Assembly: GCA_900555165.1 (NCBI GenBank) | Contig: USKE01000010.1 | Coordinates: 1-16,667 of the forward strand | DNA length: 16,667 nt | From: an uncultured Porphyromonadaceae bacterium | Lineage (GTDB): Bacteria; Bacteroidota; Bacteroidia; Bacteroidales; Muribaculaceae | Direction of reading: 5' to 3' | Part shown: positions 6,846 to 12,331 of the stretch, piece after piece | How positions within the stretch are numbered: the stretch's first letter is position 1 | How the letters are laid out: each line of letters begins with the position of its first letter | Notes under the pieces: model-generated | What the model was told of the DNA's origin: nothing | What the model saw: the letters and a program-made list of their open reading frames with translations, nothing else | The model's database searches: none | Made by a program: the position numbers and the translations under genes

Positions 6846-8042
6846 TTAATATGTTATTTCGAGAAGAATGGGATTGTTTGTGGATACAGTACAATCTTTT
6901 ATAATCTCAGCTCTAACTATCTGAGGCTCAAAACTGCGGCTCGCAAGGAAATAATCTATCCTATGTCCCTGATTGTTGGCTCTAACAGTAATGTCATTCC
7001 TGAAAAAGTAGGAAAACTCTTTGGAAAATGGATTGAGAACTCGGTAAGTATCAATTAAATGCCCTGCATTTAGCAGTTCTTCGAAATTCTGCCGTTCCCA
7101 TTCATGAAAATTGGCTTGATTACGTTGAAATTTTCCATCCCAACAATCGCGCTCGGAAACTACGATGTTCATATCTCCACATATAATTTGGCGGTCAGGA
7201 GTAGTGGCGATAATTCTTTTCAGGCTCTCATCGAATTTCTTGCGATGTTCAATGGCTCCATCAATATTCGGATTGGAGTATGGAGTGTAGATATTGTAAA
7301 GAGTGAATGCCGGATATAAGACTTCCGTTTTTAACAGATGACCGGACAACTCAGGATTCTCGGGTTTATCAAATGAACATGGTATGCAATTCTTTACATA
7401 AGTTGCTATCCCGGCATAGGGAGCGGAAAAGCACTCTCGTTTATAGCCGTCAATTTCAAATTCGGGGGAGTCTTTTATATCCTTGACCTTTTGCAGACAA
7501 ATAATCTCAGGAGAGTATTCGTTTATAAGGCTTTTTAATGCGCCAAAATGAGCCTTGATGCCATCAATATTCCAGCTTATCAAACGCATTGTAGTGGGTG
7601 GTGTAGGCATAGTATATTGTCCTACTCGAATACGCCCCATTGGCAATGACCAATATTCTCCATAGAATACAGGCGTTTGACCTTCGGCAGCGAGAGACAG
7701 AAGTTTGTTGAACCATTCTACATACTCCGGATCGTTACCCTTGCCAATTTCAAGAAGACGAGGGTTCTCATTCATAAAGGTCCTAACCAAAGGCTTTATA
7801 TCTTCGCCGGTAGTCATTGCCCCGATTGAGGTACACCAGATCTCATTAGGGTCTCCGGCGAATACAATTTCCCGATTGGCACATATATGGTCTTGCGTTG
7901 TGATATGGCAACGCAAGCTAAGTCCAGTAGGAGCCATATAAGACATCCAGCGGAGTTTCTGATAACCCAACTTATGAAGTTCATGCAGGATTTGCATCAA
8001 CTCATAAACTCCGAGACAATATAATTTACTGGTTTTCATCAT
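6846..8042 (-). CDS. unknown N-terminal domain fused to degenerate exonuclease III-like (EEP) domain
   Basis: The start is placed at the ATG at 8040-8042 (398 residues), which overlaps the stop of the upstream gene by 15 bases. The longer open frame up to 8159 would overlap that gene by 134 bases. Residues 1-150 form a domain I cannot name (YELMQILHELHKLGYQKLR, then MAPTGLSLRCHI). From R153 the protein follows exonuclease III/AP endonuclease: LISWNIDGIKAH, GIATYVKN, YNIYTPYS, GDMNIVVSERD, HRIDYFLAS. N158, Y252, D290, N292 and D363 are retained. The metal-binding Glu of the LQET motif is Lys (CLQKVKD, K185). The C-terminal SDHCP motif reads STNNP, so the Asp and catalytic His are T388 and N389. 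The frame is otherwise clean. A pseudoenzyme that binds DNA or protein is therefore more likely than an active nuclease (inference). Confidence 0.85.
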   Translation of the reverse strand: MMKTSKLYCLGVYELMQILHELHKLGYQKLRWMSYMAPTGLSLRCHITTQDHICANREIVFAGDPNEIWCTSIGAMTTGEDIKPLVRTFMNENPRLLEIGKGNDPEYVEWFNKLLSLAAEGQTPVFYGEYWSLPMGRIRVGQYTMPTPPTTMRLISWNIDGIKAHFGALKSLINEYSPEIICLQKVKDIKDSPEFEIDGYKRECFSAPYAGIATYVKNCIPCSFDKPENPELSGHLLKTEVLYPAFTLYNIYTPYSNPNIDGAIEHRKKFDESLKRIIATTPDRQIICGDMNIVVSERDCWDGKFQRNQANFHEWERQNFEELLNAGHLIDTYRVLNPFSKEFSYFFRNDITVRANNQGHRIDYFLASRSFEPQIVRAEIIKDCTVSTNNPILLEITY

Positions 8043-8883
8043 AGAGCGGTTCTTCGGTAATGGAAATTGCAATAGTTTCCAATCGCTTTGCTCGAATACA
8101 GAGTGCGTCCCCACATTTAAATGTAAAACAGCCTTTGTATAACACTCCTTTTTCTTCAAAGTCTGAAATAAACATTAAAGGAAAATCTGTCTTAGCTATT
8201 TCATCATATGAGAAGCATTTAGCATCATAAAATTTAAATGTTATTTTCTTACAAGTCAGAATATTCGTTGAAATATATCCGGTTATGGAAATTTCAATAT
8301 TGTTATCCTTTATTATAATTCCATCCAGTTTAACAGGACTGTATGAGGCATCGCATTGATGATGTAGTATGTCCCATGCATGTAAAGTTTCCGATAAATT
8401 TATGATCATCGGGCGAATAGAAGATGCGATTTCGATACTATTTAGTGCCTTAATCTTGTTATTAACCGAAGTTAATTGCTCCGCACAATAATCTCTTACA
8501 TCATCAGATTCAGTATGACGTAAGATTTCAGAGTATAGGGCTTTTTGCATTTTTAGATCTGATGTATATGGAAACGCGCAACAGATTAAGTCATAATAAT
8601 CTATATCTTTTTTTAATGGCATTGCAAGAGCATGAGCCATAATAATAGCTGCTTCACATATCTTTTCGATATGCTTATCTTGCGCAGTCCGAAAATCACC
8701 ATAGCCCCAATAAGCAGTCGGAAATGGTGTTCTATAACAATGAGCCAGACGAAAATCTTTTTTACAATTTTCTACTGTATTATTAGTAGCCAATTCAAAT
8801 AAATTTTGAATAGCATTTTCGATAGTACAAGATTGACTAAATAAATTATTTAGCAGATTAGTTAAATTCGCAGCCATAAACAT
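8026..8883 (-). CDS. hypothetical protein, 285 residues
   Basis: I do not recognise the family. The ATG at 8883 lies 4 bases after the stop of the 503-residue gene; an alternative ATG two codons later (MAANLTN) is equally possible. The first 160 or so residues look mainly alpha-helical and soluble, including LAHCYRTPFPTAYWGYGDFRTAQDK near 46-70 and an alanine-rich helix (CEAAIIMAHALAM). From about residue 185 the pattern alternates hydrophobic and polar residues, as in a beta-rich module, ending EEPLYDENQ. There is no signal peptide or membrane segment. It lacks the DAFxGDPDAxWNID tail of two of its neighbours. AT-rich codon use matches the island. Tight packing on both sides (4-base gap upstream, 15-base overlap downstream) says it works with the neighbouring gene products. 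Confidence 0.8.
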   Translation of the reverse strand: MFMAANLTNLLNNLFSQSCTIENAIQNLFELATNNTVENCKKDFRLAHCYRTPFPTAYWGYGDFRTAQDKHIEKICEAAIIMAHALAMPLKKDIDYYDLICCAFPYTSDLKMQKALYSEILRHTESDDVRDYCAEQLTSVNNKIKALNSIEIASSIRPMIINLSETLHAWDILHHQCDASYSPVKLDGIIIKDNNIEISITGYISTNILTCKKITFKFYDAKCFSYDEIAKTDFPLMFISDFEEKGVLYKGCFTFKCGDALCIRAKRLETIAISITEEPLYDENQ

Positions 8884-8887
8884 ACAC

Positions 8888-10399
8888 TTAATCTATATTC
8901 CATTCTGCATCTGGGTCACCTTCAAAGGCGTCACGATACATTTGTTCATAATCCTCATCCTCAGACATGGATAGGGATTCTGAATATTCTCTATCTCTTT
9001 CTTCAGCTTGCCATTCTTCTATCTCAGATTCCCATGATTTCACAAAACTTATAAGTAGAGATAATTTGTTTTTTTCATTTTTCGAGACCGAGTCTTGTAG
9101 CGATTCAAGCAATTTTGACTTTACATAAACACGTTTAAACCTAATAAGAGCCTCGATATAGTTAAAGTCATTTACTAAAATATCAGTGAATGACTCAAAT
9201 CGTTTATGTTTAAGGCAAGTATCCAGAGGCACTCTTTGCCGATGGAAATCACTATACACGAAAACCGAAGAGCCTAATATATTAAGCGTATCATTTTCAG
9301 TTACAATGTCTGTATAGAGATGATGAGCATCATTGGCTATATATAGTTTCTCGAAAAAGCTTTGAGGAATAATATCTTCGTATTCCTCTTGCCAGCATTC
9401 AATTACTCCGGCATCAAGGTGAAAATAGTTTCTGCGAACCAACGATAGCAATAGCTGTCTGTTATCACTGATTAAGTCGTAAATATCCAGACCTGCATAT
9501 GGAACTATGTTAATCATTCCATGTTCTTCGTCAAAATATGCAGGCGATTCTATCAATATCGGTCGCCAAGGTTCAAATGCCTTTGGAAACTGGTCAAGTC
9601 TCAACTGAACACTTTCAATTCGGCGTTTAGGATGTCTGGGTAAAACCTTCTGAGTCTCTGAGTATTTGGTTGCAGTGATAAATATATCTTCTCCTTTAAC
9701 TTCTATTTCATTAACTCCCTCATAAACAATCTGCTTACCTGTTTTTATATCAAAGACTCCATAATTATTCCGTTCTACCCACGGATTTTCAAAAAAGGAA
9801 TCATGAGATTCCTGCTCCAAATCGTCATACATTGAGTCATAATATTCACTTTCAGCATTGTATGGCTTAGTGAGAATGAGATGAAGATTTAATAAATCCT
9901 TGGAGAATCCTTCAAAGTTAGCGTTGCCTAAAAATCTACATCTGCCATTTTCTACGACTCCTCCAACATAGAGCCTATCAAATGGGTGATAATTCCTAAC
10001 CATATCATCATCTAATATATCACATGGACAATCTGCCCAGAAACCATAATAGACAATTATTTCAGTGGGTTCACCTTTATAGAATAGTCGAGTAAAGAAC
10101 GGTCCGGTAAAGCAGTCTTTTTCATCCGGACGACTTTTACTATTTTTGAATTGTACATTACTGTAATGGGTACATACAAAATCGCCAAAATCTAAACTGA
10201 TTTTCTCTCCATTTAGATTCATAAGGTGTGAGTATCCAAGATAGCCTGGATAAGTTACAATGGCAATATTTCCAACAATACCTTCTTTTGTATAACCGTC
10301 AGAAAATACAAATTCTTCAAATTCTCCTTCACTATTTCTTATGCTTTCAAGAATTTCCTCGGATAAAAGATCCTCGGGCACTCGTATTATTTTGCTCAT
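8888..10399 (-). CDS. hypothetical protein, 503 residues, WG-like segments and conserved C-terminal tail
   Basis: This is a large, acidic, apparently cytoplasmic protein with no signal peptide or transmembrane helix. I cannot assign a family. The stretches GNIAIVTYPGYLGYSHLMN followed by LNGEKISLDF (about 43-72) and NNYGVFDIKTGKQIVYEGV (about 215-233) resemble degenerate WG-type repeats (turn, G-x-F/L, N/T-G-K/E-x-I). Distant kinship with WG proteins is therefore possible. The region from about 300 to 430 is mixed alpha/beta, and 440-490 is a highly charged helix likely to form a coiled coil (EIEEWQAEERDREYSE). It ends DAFEGDPDAEWNID, the same tail as the WG-repeat protein at 6297-6842. The ATG at 10399 follows the GIY-YIG gene by 40 bases. 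It heads a group of four genes spaced by 4, -15 and 3 bases. Confidence 0.8.
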   Translation of the reverse strand: MSKIIRVPEDLLSEEILESIRNSEGEFEEFVFSDGYTKEGIVGNIAIVTYPGYLGYSHLMNLNGEKISLDFGDFVCTHYSNVQFKNSKSRPDEKDCFTGPFFTRLFYKGEPTEIIVYYGFWADCPCDILDDDMVRNYHPFDRLYVGGVVENGRCRFLGNANFEGFSKDLLNLHLILTKPYNAESEYYDSMYDDLEQESHDSFFENPWVERNNYGVFDIKTGKQIVYEGVNEIEVKGEDIFITATKYSETQKVLPRHPKRRIESVQLRLDQFPKAFEPWRPILIESPAYFDEEHGMINIVPYAGLDIYDLISDNRQLLLSLVRRNYFHLDAGVIECWQEEYEDIIPQSFFEKLYIANDAHHLYTDIVTENDTLNILGSSVFVYSDFHRQRVPLDTCLKHKRFESFTDILVNDFNYIEALIRFKRVYVKSKLLESLQDSVSKNEKNKLSLLISFVKSWESEIEEWQAEERDREYSESLSMSEDEDYEQMYRDAFEGDPDAEWNID

Positions 10400-10439
10400 A
10401 CAACTCTAAAACTTATTACTTACTGATAAAAACAATACA

Positions 10440-11078
10440 TCAGTCTTCTATTGGATAAGTTGCGTCATAGATTTCTTGCAGGTTGACCCCGTTGAAGCTC
10501 CAGCGGGGAGTTGGCTGCACGCCATATTTGGAGTTGAGAAGTTTGGTCGTAACGGCAGTCAGAGACGTTTCTTCTCCGAGATATTCAACTTTTTTATCAC
10601 TAATCACTGTAACAGAGACCGAAGGATCGGCATTGTAAGTAAGAATACTTCCAACAGGGATACCCATCTGGCTGAAATTAAGCGGTGGAAGGTGTTTTGT
10701 TGCCTTGCTTTTGGAGGCTATATCGTCAGCATTGAGGTCGTTATTCATTTCATCGCTGACCTCAGTAGTGATTTCTTTCTCATTGAAGATTTCAAGAATG
10801 GCAATAGCTTGTTCATTTTTGATTTGGAAAAATTCACGATTGACATTCAATCGGTTGGGTTCGAATGCCGTGTGAAGTGCTTTTTCGAGTTTAGCACAGT
10901 TGCAAGCTTTTACCTCACAGGCATACTCTACATCAAACGGTACAGGGACACCGGTTGTGTATAGTTCCTTGAGCCTTGCGTCGAGTTCGGGGCGGCTTGT
11001 CATGCCTATTTTTACCAGTCCTGGCATTGCCCGGTTTGAAAGGACATACACAATGCCCATATGATTTTCTTTAGCCAT
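10440..11078 (-). CDS. GIY-YIG nuclease-like protein (T5orf172/MUG113 type) with C-terminal module
   Basis: This is a 212-residue protein. Residues 8-86 carry a compact GIY-YIG fold of the T5orf172/MUG113 type: GIVYVLSNRAMPGLVKIGMT (8-27), R35 in the ARLKEL helix, the E65-x3-H69 pair in LEKALHTAF, and N80-R-E82-FF. These are the positions that form the metal and DNA-cleavage site in the superfamily, so it may be active. After a polar linker (about 95-128), residues 130-212 (PPLNFSQMGIPVGSILTY onward) form a second module, with KKVEYLGEETSLTAVTTKLL and a RWSFNGVNLQEIY end. It resembles the small DNA- or modification-sensing modules (RAMA-like) at the C-terminus of restriction-linked proteins; that link is tentative. 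The gene begins 21 bases after the 73-residue gene. A DNA-cleaving effector is plausible but unproven. Confidence 0.85.
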   Translation of the reverse strand: MAKENHMGIVYVLSNRAMPGLVKIGMTSRPELDARLKELYTTGVPVPFDVEYACEVKACNCAKLEKALHTAFEPNRLNVNREFFQIKNEQAIAILEIFNEKEITTEVSDEMNNDLNADDIASKSKATKHLPPLNFSQMGIPVGSILTYNADPSVSVTVISDKKVEYLGEETSLTAVTTKLLNSKYGVQPTPRWSFNGVNLQEIYDATYPIED

Positions 11079-11099
11079 AGTCAGTCAATCAGTATATGG

Positions 11100-11321
11100 T
11101 TATGCGACTTTGCCGGTCTCGATTTCGGATTTTAGGAACTGGAAGATATATACAGCTCCCTGATAGTAGAGGCCGCATTCGGGGTCATTAAGTTTGGCGA
11201 AGGTGGCTGATGAATACAGTTCATCAAGTGCACGGTGTATATCCCAACCATATTCCGTCATGAGCATTTCTGCAAGTTCGGCAGCAAGGCATTCTATCTG
11301 AAACTGTATGTCTTGTGTCAT
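11100..11321 (-). CDS. small protein, third gene of DUF3791-DUF3990 operon
   Basis: This is a 73-residue, mainly helical acidic protein (MTQDIQFQIECLAAELAEML). Its second half reads YSSATFAKLNDPECGLYYQGAVYIFQFL. I recall comparable small proteins (S-T/A-x-x-KL-D-P-x-x-GLYYQ-S/G) encoded beside DUF3990 genes, without a known function. The ATG at 11319-11321 overlaps the DUF3990 stop in an ATGA tetramer, so translation is coupled and the products are probably made in fixed ratio. It could be an additional antitoxin or chaperone of the toxin-like protein; this is inference. Confidence 0.8.
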   Translation of the reverse strand: MTQDIQFQIECLAAELAEMLMTEYGWDIHRALDELYSSATFAKLNDPECGLYYQGAVYIFQFLKSEIETGKVA

Positions 11322-11806
11322 AATTCGATGCGTTTTAAGAATCCTACTGCTTTTGGGGTGCCAAAGAAGTATTGAACTGCATGGTCGCCCCGGAATCTAA
11401 GTTCTTCAACCAATGCTGATGCCGACAAATATCCCATTATGAAACGGCGAATCTGCACACCAACCGTATCATCCGCTATCGGACCGATTACTATATCATA
11501 AGAATGAGCCGGAATATCGGAGTTATTCTTACGGTTCATCACTACAAATTCTGCCCATTCCTCGGAGTAGTCAGGAAAAACCTTTATGTTCAGCCCGTTT
11601 TTTGTGGCCTCGTCTTCATCAAACTCAAAGCAGGATAGAGTGGGGATTCCTTCATTGAGGAATCGGGTTGTTCGAGCTGCCATCTCCATAGCTTGGTCGG
11701 GACGGGAGTTGAGATAGAATCCTTGCCCGAAGTCTTTCCCTCGCTTACTGCGCGAAAGGTCAATCTGCTCAATGGCTATGTTTGAGCCGTGATAGAGTCG
11801 TATCAT
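11318..11806 (-). CDS. DUF3990 protein, ADP-ribosyltransferase-like putative toxin
   Basis: The start is set at the ATG at 11804-11806, giving MIRLYHGSN and 162 residues. This ATG forms an ATGA overlap with the DUF3791 stop; the open frame continues to 11830, but the added residues (MPAGRRQD) are not part of the family. DUF3990 proteins belong to the ADP-ribosyltransferase-like fold. The three strand-end residues of an H-Y-E type NAD site are in place: H6 in LYHGSN, Y31 in GQGFYLNSRPDQA and E86 in EEWAEFVVMNR. The family-typical RGKDFGQGFY segment and DIVIGPIADD motif are present. No secretion signal is visible, so it probably acts on a cytoplasmic target. It is flanked by DUF3791, its usual small partner, in a toxin-antitoxin-like arrangement. 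The target is unknown. Confidence 0.88.
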   Translation of the reverse strand: MIRLYHGSNIAIEQIDLSRSKRGKDFGQGFYLNSRPDQAMEMAARTTRFLNEGIPTLSCFEFDEDEATKNGLNIKVFPDYSEEWAEFVVMNRKNNSDIPAHSYDIVIGPIADDTVGVQIRRFIMGYLSASALVEELRFRGDHAVQYFFGTPKAVGFLKRIEL

Positions 11807-12027
11807 ATCTTGCCTCCTTCCCGCTGGCAAATAATCTGGAGGTCAGAAACAGCATCGTCAATGGAGAGGGTATGCTCGGCAGCATAGCAGTCGAGAAGGA
11901 AATCTATGCCGGTGAAACGGCGCAGATATGCATAAGCCTGCATGTTCGAGAGCTGATACCGCTGGGCGAAAGCTCCGACACAAGCCACTACATATTCAAT
12001 TCTGTTAAATATTTCTTTCTTGTCCAT
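11803..12027 (-). CDS. DUF3791 protein, putative antitoxin
   Basis: This is a 74-residue protein matching the DUF3791 pattern: a hydrophobic helix (NRIEYVVACVGAFAQRYQ), then AYAYLRRFTGIDFLLDCYAAEH, then the SIDDAVSDLQIICQREGG end. DUF3791 genes commonly precede DUF3990 genes, and the pair is regarded as a likely toxin-antitoxin module. No helix-turn-helix is evident, so transcriptional autoregulation is not predicted from the sequence. It is the first gene of the island transcript, and its stop overlaps the DUF3990 start (ATGA). The ATG at 12025-12027 gives the normal family length. Confidence 0.87.
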   Translation of the reverse strand: MDKKEIFNRIEYVVACVGAFAQRYQLSNMQAYAYLRRFTGIDFLLDCYAAEHTLSIDDAVSDLQIICQREGGKI

Positions 12028-12036
12028 GGCTATGCT

Positions 12037-12168
12037 TTATTGCTTACGATTAGATAACATCAACATCCGGTAATATGCTTTGCCTGCATATTTCAATGCT
12101 TTGATGTTTGACGCTAAGTTACCAATATTTTTTGAGACGGCAATCAACCATATCGAAAAACATGGGAT
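12037..12168 (-). other. open minus-strand stretch without ATG at its head, possible gene remnant
   Basis: Between an in-frame stop at 12169-12171 and TAA at 12037-12039 the frame is open for about 43 codons. The second half reads like a real basic helix (NIGNLASNIKALKYAGKAYY, then RMLMLSNRKQ). There is no ATG near its beginning. It ends 9 bases before the DUF3791 start on the same strand. It may be the tail of a deleted gene or an upstream leader peptide, or chance. Confidence 0.2.
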
Positions 12169-12200
12169 TTACCCAATCCTAAGGGTACAGGTATAAAAAC

Positions 12201-12234
12201 GGGAGGGCGGCCCTTGTGAAAGGGACGTCCTCCC
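12201..12234 (-). terminator. intrinsic terminator of htpG
   Basis: Read on the minus strand, GGGAGGACGTCCCTT, a TCAC loop and AAGGGCCGCCCTCCC form a long stem with two symmetric mismatches. It is followed immediately by GTTTTTAT, a U-run. It lies about 100 bases beyond the htpG stop and points in the htpG direction, and it insulates the island operon from htpG read-through. Confidence 0.85.
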
Positions 12235-12331
12235 GAAGTATGGGGTGATGGTATTTTGTCCCCGGTTTCACTCATGGTCGCTGGCCGTGGATGGAAACGG
12301 GGCGGGACGGGGCCGGAAACCGGGCCCGGGA

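Larger units (their letters stand above)
12028..12331. other. intergenic region between the island and htpG
   Basis: This 304-base gap must hold the promoter of the minus-strand island operon, close to 12028-12200. I see no convincing Bacteroidetes -33 TTTG / -7 TAnnTTTG pair. It also contains the htpG terminator (12201-12234), a GC-rich hairpin directly after the htpG stop (GGCCGG at 12311-12316 facing CCGGGCC at 12320-12326) and an open minus-strand frame at 12037-12168. Confidence 0.6.

Noticed and set aside
7560..7590. SWNIDGI in the exonuclease III-like domain as another copy of the WNID tail motif
   Set aside because: It is the normal SWN-x-x-G-I motif at the start of exonuclease III proteins and is internal; the resemblance is coincidental.
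8043..8159. Longer N-terminus for the exonuclease III-like protein (start at 8159)
   Set aside because: It would overlap the 285-residue gene by 134 bases and adds a segment with no domain character; the ATG at 8042 fits the tight operon spacing.
11807..11830. Longer N-terminus for DUF3990 (MPAGRRQD)
   Set aside because: The ATG at 11806 gives the family start LYHGS close to the N-terminus and a typical ATGA overlap with DUF3791.
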